Source: JAEVLT01 sp050496765
GTDB lineage: Bacteria > Bacillota > Bacilli > Bacillales > Cytobacillaceae
NCBI RefSeq assembly: GCF_050496765.1
Contig: NZ_JBNWEO010000011.1
Coordinates: 295,048 to 359,047, forward strand
Direction: 5' to 3'
Length of the DNA: 64,000 nucleotides
Positions 1-8,255 of the stretch are shown piece by piece (the first letter of the stretch is position 1; each line of letters opens with the position of its first letter). The notes under the pieces were generated by a model that was not told the origin of the DNA, searched no databases, and was given only the letters and a program-made list of their open reading frames with translations. The position numbers and the translations under genes are program-made.

Positions 1-441
1 TGGATGATCGTTTTTCTTTTAATTGGCGGCTATCTAATTACAAACCGTATTACTAAATTTCCACAGGTTTTCTCGTTCCTTTTAACCTATATGGTCCTAT
101 TATTCGTCATGGGACTGTACAATATGGGGAATGCTGCGGATGCTTTCAGACCGCCATTTATTAATGCAACCTTGTTTTTTGGCTTTTTTATGCTCACCGA
201 CCCGCCCACCTCACCGGCAAAATCTAAGAGCCAGATTGTATTCGGAATGCTAACAGCGGCAGCAGGAGTCCTTGTGTACGGAATGTTCGGCGGCCTGGCC
301 TATTTATACATCGGTCTGGTTTTAGGAAACCTTTATCAACATCTTCAAAAACGCTTTTCTCCAAAAAGCGCGGCTGTCAGTCAAAAAGTAGATGCGCAAA
401 CAAGAGTTGGCAGGGCAAAACAAGCCCGTGCAGGAAGATAG
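1..441 (+). CDS. RnfD/NqrB-family membrane subunit, 3' part only
   Basis: This is the C-terminal part of a polytopic membrane protein; the window begins inside the gene. The reading frame is open from base 1 and ends at TAG 439-441. The visible part has several hydrophobic segments and the motif TDPPTSP, which is typical of the NqrB/RnfD family (membrane subunits of ion-pumping NADH or ferredoxin oxidoreductases that carry a covalent FMN). It ends in a short basic tail, probably cytoplasmic. The FMN-attachment region and any partner genes (RnfC, E, G, ApbE) lie outside the window, so it could also be a stand-alone RnfD-like protein. The family call rests on the motif and hydrophobicity only. 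Confidence 0.75.
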   Translation, partial: WMIVFLLIGGYLITNRITKFPQVFSFLLTYMVLLFVMGLYNMGNAADAFRPPFINATLFFGFFMLTDPPTSPAKSKSQIVFGMLTAAAGVLVYGMFGGLAYLYIGLVLGNLYQHLQKRFSPKSAAVSQKVDAQTRVGRAKQARAGR

Positions 442-469
442 GAAAATTCCACAATTTACAAGACGAAAG

Positions 470-495
470 AAAAAGCACCGAACACGGTGCTTTTT
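470..495. terminator. Bidirectional intrinsic terminator
   Basis: An 11-bp stem AAAAAGCACCG / CGGTGCTTTTT with a 4-base loop lies between two convergent genes. It has A and T runs on both sides and can serve the RnfD-like gene on + and galE on -. Confidence 0.85.
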
Positions 496-503
496 CACAT
501 TTT

Positions 504-1493
504 TTATTTATCATTATACCCCTTTGGATTGGCCTGATGCCATTTCCAAGCGGTGGCGATGATGGTCTTTAGATCATTGTACTGCGGTTTCCAGCCAAGT
601 ACGGATTGGGCTTTTTCAGACGAAGCGATTAACACGGCCGGGTCGCCTGCTCTTCTCGGACTTACTTTTTCAGGGATAGGGTGGTCGGTTACTTGACGGG
701 CTGTTTCAATAACTTGCTTCACCGAAAATCCTGTCCCGTTTCCAAGGTTGAAGACGTCACTTGTATTGTTTTTGCGTAAATGTTCCAGGGCAAGCCAATG
801 GGCATTGGCCAGATCCATCACATGGATGTAATCGCGGATGCATGTGCCATCTTCCGTCGGATAGTCGTCGCCAAAAATTCCGATTGCTTCGCGCTGCCCT
901 AATGCAACTTGAAGAATAATCGGGATCAAGTGGCTTTCCGGATTGTGATCCTCGCCGATCATGGCATCCGGATGTGCGCCGGCTGCATTAAAATAGCGAA
1001 GTGAAATCGATTTTAAACCGTACGCATTGTCACTCCAGCGAAACATTTTTTCCATCGCCAGTTTCGTCTCGCCATATGGATTGGTCGGACTGGTGACGTC
1101 CGATTCCAAAATCGGGATGCTTTTCGGCTCACCGTACGTTGCCGCCGTTGAGGAGAACACAATTTTCTTAACACCATGATCAATCATTGCCGAAACAAGC
1201 GCGTGTGACGCAATCAAGTTATTCTCATAATAATCAAGCGGCTTTTGGACACTCTCTCCAACTAAAGAGCTGGCCGCAAAATGAATGACCGCCTCAATTT
1301 CATGTTTTGCAAAAACAGAATCAAGGAACTTGCGGTCGCTGATATCTCCTTGATAAAAGGTTCCTCCTGTTACCGCCTGTTTATGGCCCGTCCGTAGATT
1401 ATCAACGACAACAACCTCTTCACCATGATTCAATAATTCAACAACCGTATGGCTGCCGATATAGCCTGCACCGCCGGTTACTAAAATTGCCAT
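504..1493 (-). CDS. galE: UDP-glucose 4-epimerase
   Basis: This enzyme interconverts UDP-galactose and UDP-glucose in the cytoplasm, the last step of the Leloir pathway. The 329-aa length is normal. It is an extended SDR enzyme: the NAD-binding GGAGYIGSHT is at the N-terminus, the catalytic SSTAATYGEP segment and YGETK (YxxxK) are near residues 120-150, followed by SLRYFNAAG. It is the last gene of a galT-galK-galE operon and starts 3 nt after the galK stop, which suggests translational coupling. A terminator follows directly. Confidence 0.97.
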   Translation of the reverse strand: MAILVTGGAGYIGSHTVVELLNHGEEVVVVDNLRTGHKQAVTGGTFYQGDISDRKFLDSVFAKHEIEAVIHFAASSLVGESVQKPLDYYENNLIASHALVSAMIDHGVKKIVFSSTAATYGEPKSIPILESDVTSPTNPYGETKLAMEKMFRWSDNAYGLKSISLRYFNAAGAHPDAMIGEDHNPESHLIPIILQVALGQREAIGIFGDDYPTEDGTCIRDYIHVMDLANAHWLALEHLRKNNTSDVFNLGNGTGFSVKQVIETARQVTDHPIPEKVSPRRAGDPAVLIASSEKAQSVLGWKPQYNDLKTIIATAWKWHQANPKGYNDK

Positions 1494-1496
1494 TTC

Positions 1497-2690
1497 CTAT
1501 TCCTCCAATAAGATTTCTTTTGTGCCATCGCCAATTTCACAAACATAAAAAGTTGGTTCCAAACCCGTTCTCGCCGTATAGTTTTCCGCAACTTGCTTTT
1601 TAAACGCATCGACTGCTTCTTCTTTTACAAGGCTGACATTGCAGCCGCCAAATCCAGCGCCTGTCATCCGTGTTCCGATACAGCCGTCCATTTTAGCTGC
1701 TTCCTCAAACAACGTATCGAGCTCAAAACCGGTTACTTCATAGAGATCACGCAGTGATTCATGCGATTTTTTCATCAATTCTCCAAACGTAATCAGATCA
1801 TTTTCCTGAAGGCTTTTCGTTGCTTGCAAAACGCGGTCATCTTCTGTGATCACATGCTCGACGCGGCGGCGAATGACTTCATCCTCAATCGCTGATTTTA
1901 CATTCACCCACTCATTATAGCTTACATCGCCAAGACAGTGAACCTCTGGAAGCTGCTGCTGAATCACTGCAAGCCCTTGTTCACATTCGCTTCTTCGTTC
2001 ATTGTATTTCGAGTCAGCAAGACCGCGGCGTTTATTCGTATTTGTGATCACCAGTTTGTACCCATCAATTTTGACCGGCACATATTCATATTCAAGCGTA
2101 TCGCAATCCAGCTTAATGGCATGGCCTTCTTTCCCCATTCCAACAGCAAACTGATCCATAATTCCGCAGTTTACACCAACAAAACGATTTTCAGCACGCT
2201 GACCGCTTTTAACAAGTTCAAGCATTTCCACTTCAATGCCGGCAAGTTTGCTTAAAGCAAGGCCGGTTACCAATTCAATCGAAGCAGAGGAGGAGAGGCC
2301 TGCCCCATTTGGGATATTGCCGTAAAATAGCACATCTGCACCCTTATAGGCGCTGTCATTTACGCCCCCTTCCAGCTCTAGCAATTCTTTTAACACACCT
2401 TTTGGATAATTCGCCCAATCGTCTTCCTGTTTGTAGTTGATTCCTTCTTTCACAGAACATTCGACTGCTTGCCCTGGAAAATTTAGCGAACGAAAGCGGT
2501 AGATGCCGTCCTGTCTCGAGCTTGCAACTGCCCATGTGCCGAACGTCAACGCGGCTGGAAAAACATAGCCGCCGTTATAGTCTGTATGCTCACCGATTAA
2601 ATTCACGCGGCCGGGCGCAAAAAACAGCCGCACATTCTCAGCATAGCCGAATTCCTCTTTAAATTGCTCGATCAATTGATGGTTTTCCAC
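1497..2690 (-). CDS. galK: Galactokinase
   Basis: This cytoplasmic enzyme phosphorylates galactose to galactose-1-phosphate with ATP. The 397-aa protein shows the GHMP-kinase hallmarks in order: the galactokinase signature GRVNLIGEHTDYNGG near residue 30, the ATP loop NGAGLSSSAS near 130, and MTGAGFGGC near the C-terminus. The start is GTG, preceded by AGAAGGGG. It is the middle gene of galT-galK-galE, 26-35 nt after galT and 3 nt before galE. Confidence 0.97.
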   Translation of the reverse strand: MENHQLIEQFKEEFGYAENVRLFFAPGRVNLIGEHTDYNGGYVFPAALTFGTWAVASSRQDGIYRFRSLNFPGQAVECSVKEGINYKQEDDWANYPKGVLKELLELEGGVNDSAYKGADVLFYGNIPNGAGLSSSASIELVTGLALSKLAGIEVEMLELVKSGQRAENRFVGVNCGIMDQFAVGMGKEGHAIKLDCDTLEYEYVPVKIDGYKLVITNTNKRRGLADSKYNERRSECEQGLAVIQQQLPEVHCLGDVSYNEWVNVKSAIEDEVIRRRVEHVITEDDRVLQATKSLQENDLITFGELMKKSHESLRDLYEVTGFELDTLFEEAAKMDGCIGTRMTGAGFGGCNVSLVKEEAVDAFKKQVAENYTARTGLEPTFYVCEIGDGTKEILLEE

Positions 2691-2716
2691 AGAAACCCCT
2701 TCTTTCCTCTTAATTT

Positions 2717-4249
2717 TTAAAAATTCCCTTGTCTTGCTTGTGTTTGCAAATGATTGATAAATCTGGCAAAAGCCAATTTTCCTTCATGGGTCTGTTTAAA
2801 TACACCTGCATGTTCCAGCACGGTCGTAAATTTAGCTCCTACTTCTGCCTTCAAAATCTCGGTTACATTGCTTTCCGTGATTTCTTGATGTTTTTCTATC
2901 AATTCCTGAACCCAATCCCAGTGCTTTACAACGGACGGATCCCACTGTGCTTTCGCACAAGGATGAAGCAAATAATGAGCAACAAGCTCTAATTCTTCCG
3001 CAAGCCTCCCCGGCAAAACAGCAAGCCCCATGACTTCAATCAGGCCGATATTTTCCTTTTTGATATGGTGCAGTTCTTGGTGTGGATGAAAAATGCCATC
3101 CGGAAACGCGTCTGTTGTCCGATTGTTTCTTAGAACAACATCCATTTCGTATTGTTCACCGCGCCTTCTGGCGATCGGTGTTACCGTGTTATGCGGGATT
3201 TCACCGCTATAAGCCAAGATATCTGCATGCGGGTCGCTATACTCACGCCATTTTTTCCAAATGAATTCCGTTGCCGCCGCAACCTCTTCCTTGTTACCCT
3301 GGAGGCGGATCACTGACATTGGCCAGTTCACAATCCCCAGTTTTATCGATGGATAGCCCTCGAGTTTCTGAAATTCTCCAACCCCGGCTCTTTCAATTGC
3401 AAACTCGTATCGGCCGCCTTGGAAGTGATCATGCGACAATATTGAGCCGCCAACAATCGGCAAATCCGCATTGGAGCCGATAAAATAGTGCGGGAATTTC
3501 TCGATAAACGCGAGCAGGCGATCAAATGTTTGCCGTGAAATCTTCATCGGCACATGTTCTTTTTTCAAAATAATCGAATGTTCCTGATAGTAAACATATG
3601 GAGAATATTGAAGGAACCACTCTTCCCCGTTTAACGATAGCGGGATGACCCGGTGCGTCGCTCTGGCTGGATTGCGCAAGTTCCCTTTATACCCCTCGTT
3701 TTCTTTGCACAATAAACAGGTTGGGTAGGAGACACTCGGTGCATTTTTCAGCATCGCAATTTCTTTCGGATCTTTTTCTGGCTTTGATAAATTGATCGTA
3801 ATGTCAATGTCACCATACGGTGTAGCCGCTTTCCAAACTTTGTTTTTGGCAATTCGATCGGTGCGAATGTAATTGGAAGCGGTCGACAGCTGATAGAAAT
3901 AATCGGTTGCCGCCTCAGAGCTTTCCTGGTCATATTTTTTATAAAATTGATTGATTACCTCTGACGGGCGAGGCATCAGGCAATTCATGATTTCGGTATC
4001 AAGAATGTCTCTTTCGGTTGTTGTATTGGATGCCAGCACTTGATTTTCATATGCCCAATCAAGGATGGAGTTTAAAATGTTTGCCAAGGAACGCTGCCCT
4101 GATTGCGGCAGACAATCTTGCCATTCATTTAACCCCAGCTCGGCCAAAATCCGATTTCGCGCATAGATCCGATCTGCTGGTTCCATCAGTTTTTCCCTCA
4201 ACCCATATTCAAGGAGGTTTTGGATATCTTGAAAAATAGTTGTTGCCAC
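2717..4249 (-). CDS. galT: UDP-glucose--hexose-1-phosphate uridylyltransferase (class II GalT)
   Basis: This enzyme exchanges UMP between UDP-glucose and galactose-1-phosphate. The roughly 510-aa length and the SHDHFQGGRYEF segment identify the long Gram-positive GalT class rather than the 350-aa E. coli type. Two in-frame GTG codons (4258 and 4249) are possible starts. I chose 4249 because the purine-rich GGGGTGG lies just before it, whereas the first GTG falls inside that sequence. It is the first gene of the gal operon; the region upstream (about 4270-4300) is a very AT-rich palindrome-like stretch of repeated TTAATTAA and probably holds the promoter. Confidence 0.95.
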   Translation of the reverse strand: MATTIFQDIQNLLEYGLREKLMEPADRIYARNRILAELGLNEWQDCLPQSGQRSLANILNSILDWAYENQVLASNTTTERDILDTEIMNCLMPRPSEVINQFYKKYDQESSEAATDYFYQLSTASNYIRTDRIAKNKVWKAATPYGDIDITINLSKPEKDPKEIAMLKNAPSVSYPTCLLCKENEGYKGNLRNPARATHRVIPLSLNGEEWFLQYSPYVYYQEHSIILKKEHVPMKISRQTFDRLLAFIEKFPHYFIGSNADLPIVGGSILSHDHFQGGRYEFAIERAGVGEFQKLEGYPSIKLGIVNWPMSVIRLQGNKEEVAAATEFIWKKWREYSDPHADILAYSGEIPHNTVTPIARRRGEQYEMDVVLRNNRTTDAFPDGIFHPHQELHHIKKENIGLIEVMGLAVLPGRLAEELELVAHYLLHPCAKAQWDPSVVKHWDWVQELIEKHQEITESNVTEILKAEVGAKFTTVLEHAGVFKQTHEGKLAFARFINHLQTQARQGNF

Positions 4250-4346
4250 GATGGCCACCCCAATTCAAAGAGTAACTTAATTAAATTAATTAATTATGTA
4301 CCTTCATCATAGACCATCCACTCTTCTTTTTCAATCCTTTCTGAAT

Positions 4347-4378
4347 AAAAAAAGCCAGCCCTAAGGCTGACTTTTTTT
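4347..4378 (-). terminator. Intrinsic terminator after corA
   Basis: The stem GTCAGCC / GGCTGGC has a 4-base loop and is followed by a T run on the minus strand. It starts right at the corA stop and insulates corA from the gal operon downstream. Confidence 0.85.
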
Positions 4379-5316
4379 CAAAAGTATTTCTTTTTCCAAA
4401 AGATAAATGCAGTTAAACTTGTTAAAAAGGCAGAAATCAATAATGGCACAACAAAGGAGTGCGGCGCGCGCTGGAACGGGATATCCACGTTCATGCCGTA
4501 AAAGCTCGCAACCATTGTTGGAAAAGAAAGTATAATCGTAATCGAAGTTAAAAATTTCATCACAATGTTTAAGTTATTGGAAATAATCGAAGCAAAGGCG
4601 TTCATCATCCCGCTTAAGATGGATCTGTACGTCTCCGCCATTTCGATCGCCTGTGTTTTTTCAATAATCACGTCTTCCAGTAAATCCTTGTCTTCTTCAT
4701 ACATTTTGATATAGTTAAACCGCAATAACTTGTCGAGCACCACTTTGTTCGACTTTAAGGAAGTCGTAAAGTATACCAAACTTTTTTCTAATGCCAGGAA
4801 AGCATACAACTCTTTATTTTTCAACGATTGATGCACTTCCCGCTCAATTTCATTTGTTTTCTTATTGATCTGCTTTAAATACCGTAAATAATAGGATGAA
4901 ATAACAAACAGAATTTGCAGCGCAAAACGCGTTTTTTTATACGTATAAAATTCTTTTATCCGATTCTTTCTGAAATCATCCAAAATCGGTGAATCTTTTA
5001 ACGAAATCGTAATCACGCATTGATCGGCCAAAACAATGCCGATCGGGATTGTTTCATATGTCGGGAATCCAGAATCATCATGGGTAATATATGGGTAGTC
5101 AACGATGATGTACACCTGGCCTTCATCCCGTTCAATCCTTGGGCGCTCTTCATCGTCCAATGCGTCTTTCATTAAATCAACGGAAATTTGCGCATCATTG
5201 GCAACAAGGTTAATTTCAGCCTCAGTCGGTGCATAAAGGTTGATCCAACAACCTTTCGAAATCGTCTCGACCTTTTCTAATACATTTGCCTCATTGCTTT
5301 TAAAAATTTCTAACAT
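4378..5316 (-). CDS. corA: CorA-family Mg2+/divalent cation transporter
   Basis: This membrane channel for Mg2+ or related divalent cations is 312 aa long, normal for the family. The first ~240 residues form the soluble cytoplasmic domain. Two transmembrane helices sit at the C-terminus, and the first ends in the invariant YGMN motif, followed by NVDIPF. The last residues are basic (WKKKYF), as in CorA. AGGAGG lies 8 nt before the ATG. Upstream is a 39-codon short gene whose stop is only about 20 nt away, so the two probably share a transcript. I searched the 5' region for an M-box Mg2+ riboswitch and did not see one. Confidence 0.93.
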   Translation of the reverse strand: MLEIFKSNEANVLEKVETISKGCWINLYAPTEAEINLVANDAQISVDLMKDALDDEERPRIERDEGQVYIIVDYPYITHDDSGFPTYETIPIGIVLADQCVITISLKDSPILDDFRKNRIKEFYTYKKTRFALQILFVISSYYLRYLKQINKKTNEIEREVHQSLKNKELYAFLALEKSLVYFTTSLKSNKVVLDKLLRFNYIKMYEEDKDLLEDVIIEKTQAIEMAETYRSILSGMMNAFASIISNNLNIVMKFLTSITIILSFPTMVASFYGMNVDIPFQRAPHSFVVPLLISAFLTSLTAFIFWKKKYF

Positions 5317-5337
5317 CCATAAAACCTCCTCTCCATG

Positions 5338-5457
5338 TTAGAGGAAGTCTCCACCTTTGCTAAGAGCTGATATTGTTTCAGAATCCAATTCGTTCAATCG
5401 AAAGATTTCGACTTCCCCCTGTCTACTATTTGGGTCCGGGTCAACGGGATAACTCAA
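5338..5457 (-). CDS. Short acidic 39-aa protein or leader peptide upstream of corA
   Basis: This is an open frame of 39 codons with a TTG start, ending in TAA 21 nt before the corA ATG. GAGAGGAG lies about 9 nt before the TTG, which is good spacing. The predicted protein begins MSYPVDPDPNSRQG and is acidic and soluble, with no Cys and no membrane segment. I do not recognise a family. It could be a small protein co-expressed with CorA or a leader peptide that regulates it. The support is the ribosome binding site, the frame and the tight coupling; there is no homology evidence. Confidence 0.5.
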   Translation of the reverse strand: MSYPVDPDPNSRQGEVEIFRLNELDSETISALSKGGDFL

Positions 5458-5522
5458 AAATATCAACTCCTCTCAATTAAAAGCATGGTGCCAAGCTAAC
5501 GGTTATGACAGAATCCTTCCTT

Positions 5523-5551
5523 ATCATAAACCCAAAACGGCGAAAGCACAA
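5523..5551 (-). promoter_or_regulatory. Candidate sigma-A promoter for the short gene and corA
   Basis: On the minus strand TTGTGC (5546-5551) and TATGAT (5523-5528) are separated by 17 nt. The -10 matches the consensus at 5 of 6 positions; the -35 is weaker. It lies 65-95 nt before the TTG of the 39-codon gene. Confidence 0.4.
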
Positions 5552-5598
5552 ACCTGTTTTGATTGGATTGTGAAATTTTCATTATCCAATAAAAGGAA

Positions 5599-6495
5599 TC
5601 ACTTTTCAACCTCTGAAAAATACGGATTCAAGTGAATTAGCACTTCATCAATATGATCATATTGATCCATTAACCTTTCTTTGATTCTTTTTGCCAAATC
5701 ATGCCCTTCTTTGATCGTCCGGTCATGCTCAATCGAAATCCGTAAATCAACCAAAACATAATGGCCGTGTTCACGGGCTCTGAGCCGGTCGATCCGCTTT
5801 ACTTCTGGAAATGAGGCAATAATCGAGAGATATTCTTCAAGCGTTCCCGAATCAATGTTCCGTTCTAATAATATATTGAAAGCTTCCAGCAGCATCTCCT
5901 TGGCAATTTTAAAAATAAGGTAAGCGACAAAAATACTGGCCACTTTGTCACCGTACAGTAAAAATGGCATCGCCAACTTTTCCCCGATAATGGAGATGAA
6001 GACCCCGATCGCCGCAGCAATCGATGCAACGATATCGGCCTTATGATCATAGGCAATCGCTTCAATTGCCTTGCTGTTATGCTGTTTTGCTACTTTTAGT
6101 GAAGATTTGAAAAGAATGATTTTCGCCATGTAGGAAAATAATGCAACACCCATTGCCACAAACGTCGGTGATTGTACTGGATGGAAAAAGCCGATAATCC
6201 CTTCATAAACAACATAAAGCGAAACGAGAAACAGCAAGATACCAATAATTCCTGACACAATCACTTCCGCTTTCCCATGCCCGTATGGGTGTTCCTTATC
6301 TGCCGGTTTGTTGGCAATTTTGATCACCAATAATACAATCAGGGAAGCAAAAACGTCTGCCGCCGAGTGAATCCCGTCCGCAAAAACCGCATCACTATTG
6401 CCATACAAGCCAATGATAATTTTGCCAACGGTTAAAACAATATTGCTGATTAAGCTAATCCAGGCAATTCTTTTTGCCAATGCTTCTCTTACCAC
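5599..6495 (-). CDS. Cation diffusion facilitator (CDF) family exporter
   Basis: This is a proton-coupled exporter of divalent metal ions (Zn2+, Mn2+ or Fe2+; the metal cannot be told from sequence). The 298-aa protein has six predicted membrane helices. It carries the paired metal-site motifs DGIHSAADVFAS in helix 2 and YDHKADIVAS in helix 5, and a C-terminal cytoplasmic domain with HLNP near the end. The start is GTG with GAGGTGG 6 nt upstream. It is transcribed in the same direction as corA, but about 140 nt and a candidate promoter separate them. Confidence 0.92.
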   Translation of the reverse strand: MVREALAKRIAWISLISNIVLTVGKIIIGLYGNSDAVFADGIHSAADVFASLIVLLVIKIANKPADKEHPYGHGKAEVIVSGIIGILLFLVSLYVVYEGIIGFFHPVQSPTFVAMGVALFSYMAKIILFKSSLKVAKQHNSKAIEAIAYDHKADIVASIAAAIGVFISIIGEKLAMPFLLYGDKVASIFVAYLIFKIAKEMLLEAFNILLERNIDSGTLEEYLSIIASFPEVKRIDRLRAREHGHYVLVDLRISIEHDRTIKEGHDLAKRIKERLMDQYDHIDEVLIHLNPYFSEVEK

Positions 6496-6595
6496 ACTAT
6501 ACCACCTCAGGAAAATTCTTTTGCAATCATATCAAACGAAGCCAAGGTGGGTCTAGAGAAAAACAATTGTCCACTGCAATTTTAGTTGCGTTTGA

Positions 6596-6745
6596 TCAAC
6601 TTTCATTTTTTTCTCCTTTTGATGCACGTTCTTCCTTTATCATTTCCTGTTCTTCTTCTACTGCGATTCGAGTGATTTGGTCTTGAAGAAAATGAAAGGA
6701 TTCATCGAGCGCCGTTCGGGGCGGGAATTGATTTTTCTTAGGCAT
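6596..6745 (-). CDS. Hypothetical 49-aa small protein
   Basis: A 49-codon frame has an ATG start and GGAGG 8 nt upstream. The protein begins MPKKNQFPPRTALDESF and continues as a highly charged helix with an EEEQEMIKEE stretch, ending KNES. It has no Cys and no membrane segment. It is divergent from the YozQ-like gene at 6853. I do not recognise a family; the ribosome binding site and the biased helix-like composition suggest it is expressed. Confidence 0.6.
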   Translation of the reverse strand: MPKKNQFPPRTALDESFHFLQDQITRIAVEEEQEMIKEERASKGEKNES

Positions 6746-6852
6746 TATTTTGACCTCCAGTTATCTTTTCGAATTCTTTTTCCAAAATTAACAAGTGTAA
6801 ACCTTTTCTTATCAGCAAACACTACCCATTGTAAAAAAAGGAGGGTTTCAAG

Positions 6853-7053
6853 ATGAACAAAAAAGATCAAAAAAGTCGTTCCCAAATTGCCGGCCGTTTT
6901 TTCAAGCCGAGCGATTATCAGCAAACCGACGCCCTTTCCTCTGGTCTCGCAACGACCCATGAACAAGTAACTGATGCATATATGGAAGGCGAAATCGGCG
7001 GCGTCATCGAGGATGCCGCGGGGAAAGATCTCCCGTTACCTAAACAGCCATAA
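6853..7053 (+). CDS. YozQ-like (DUF4025) small protein
   Basis: This 66-aa cytoplasmic protein has an ATG preceded by AAAAGGAGGG. The central segment ALSSGLATTHEQVTDAYMEG fits the YozQ / DUF4025 family of small Bacillaceae proteins of unknown function, as far as I can recall the pattern. It is followed by a terminator and stands alone on + between two minus-strand genes. Its function is unknown. Confidence 0.7.
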   Translation: MNKKDQKSRSQIAGRFFKPSDYQQTDALSSGLATTHEQVTDAYMEGEIGGVIEDAAGKDLPLPKQP

Positions 7054-7062
7054 ATGGGATCG

Positions 7063-7092
7063 AAAACAGCTTGCCGGCAAGGCAGCTGTTTT
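7063..7092 (+). terminator. Intrinsic terminator
   Basis: AAAACAGC pairs with GCTGTTTT around an inner TTGCC/GGCA stem, followed by TTTTCTT. It can act for the YozQ-like gene on + and for yteA on -. Confidence 0.75.
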
Positions 7093-7103
7093 CTTATTTT
7101 GTT

Positions 7104-7865
7104 TTAAATCCCTTTATCACGGTCTACATATGGGTCATGTTCATATGCCGGCAAATCGCCAAAACTCGTCATAATCCCTTCCTCATCAAGCGAATCCTCA
7201 TAGTGTTCGTGCTGCGGATTCGGATAAACAGTACTATTTTTTCCATACAGATCATTGCCAACAAAATTCTCAAAATCCTCCACATAGCCAACGTTTTCAT
7301 CGGCTTCCGTGTAAATATCCTGATAGTCATCCTGCGGAAAGGCCAGATCTGAAGGGGTATCGGAAGTCCCCCACTGCGCCACTGTCTGCCAAGAATCTTC
7401 TGCATCGAATGCGACATCTTCATCTTTTTCATCCATATCAAACTTTCCAAATGGCGGCATGAGTACACCTTCTTCCACCGGCCGATCGTGCGAAACGACT
7501 TGATCTGGACTATGTTCTTTGCAATACGTGGTATTTGGCAATGCCTTTAGCCTTTCTAATGGGATCTCTTTGCCGCACACTTCACATTTGCCATATGTGC
7601 CATTCTCCATCGCTTCTAGCGCATGATTGATATTTCGGAGTTCAAAAGAGTAATGTTCATTAAGGGCAATGTCCTTTTCCCTCTCATACAGTTCTGTCGC
7701 ATCATCGGCCGGGTGATTGTCATAGCTCGACAGCTCTCCCATCGATTCATGATCATGGCCGCGTTCCAGTCCAAAATGATCATTTTGCTTTATATGCTCT
7801 TCCAAATCTGCCTTTTCTTGCAGCAATTGAATTCGAAGTTCAGCTAACACTTCTGTTGATAGCAT
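7104..7865 (-). CDS. yteA: YteA-family sporulation protein (DksA/TraR-type zinc finger)
   Basis: This 253-aa soluble protein has an N-terminal coiled coil (residues about 1-95, containing DDATELYEREKDIALNEH). A zinc-finger segment CEVCGKEIPLERLKALPN then continues to YCKEHS. The last pair of the finger is C-x2-H instead of C-x2-C, as in some members. The acidic tail (residues 150-253) is rich in Asp, Glu and Tyr. The N-terminal two thirds fit the YteA family of sporulation-associated DksA-like proteins. GGAGG precedes the ATG. Its target (RNA polymerase or other) is not shown by sequence. Confidence 0.85.
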   Translation of the reverse strand: MLSTEVLAELRIQLLQEKADLEEHIKQNDHFGLERGHDHESMGELSSYDNHPADDATELYEREKDIALNEHYSFELRNINHALEAMENGTYGKCEVCGKEIPLERLKALPNTTYCKEHSPDQVVSHDRPVEEGVLMPPFGKFDMDEKDEDVAFDAEDSWQTVAQWGTSDTPSDLAFPQDDYQDIYTEADENVGYVEDFENFVGNDLYGKNSTVYPNPQHEHYEDSLDEEGIMTSFGDLPAYEHDPYVDRDKGI

Positions 7866-8076
7866 TTTTCATACCTCCAGTAAAAATCAAACCTGTTTTC
7901 TTTCTATTTTCAGGTTTTATCGGCTCAATTATGTAATTTTTTTCGTTCCAGCAATCTCCAGAGTTTTGCTGTGAAACGATCGTATATCTCTGCTTTGAAC
8001 GTGTATCTTAACAAAAAGCAGGATGCGATTGTAAGCCGTCCTCGGCTGAAAATTCATTACAAAAAGAGGGATTAAC

Positions 8077-8241
8077 ATGGTAAATGAAAACTTTGAATTG
8101 TTTAGAAAAGAGCAGAAAAAACATAAACCGGCTTATTTAGGCTCAGATCAAAACCAGCCCCCTGGAGTAAATGATGCAGATTACAATCATCAGGACAACA
8201 CGGATCAATCCGTTGGCGCAATTGGCCGAAAGGTAGAGTAA
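8077..8241 (+). CDS. Hypothetical 54-aa hydrophilic protein
   Basis: A 54-codon frame has an ATG 7 nt after AAAAAGAGGG and ends in TAA 14 nt before the permease at 8256, so the two are probably co-transcribed. The protein begins MVNENFELFRKEQKKHKPA, is hydrophilic and rich in Asn, Gln and Asp, and ends SVGAIGRKVE. There are no Cys or membrane segments. I do not recognise it. Confidence 0.6.
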   Translation: MVNENFELFRKEQKKHKPAYLGSDQNQPPGVNDADYNHQDNTDQSVGAIGRKVE

Positions 8242-8255
8242 ACAGGAGGACTTGT

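Noticed and set aside
5317..5598. M-box (Mg2+) riboswitch before corA
   Set aside because: The conserved M-box blocks and a terminator are not present in this 5' region. The stretch is better explained by a 39-codon frame with a ribosome binding site.
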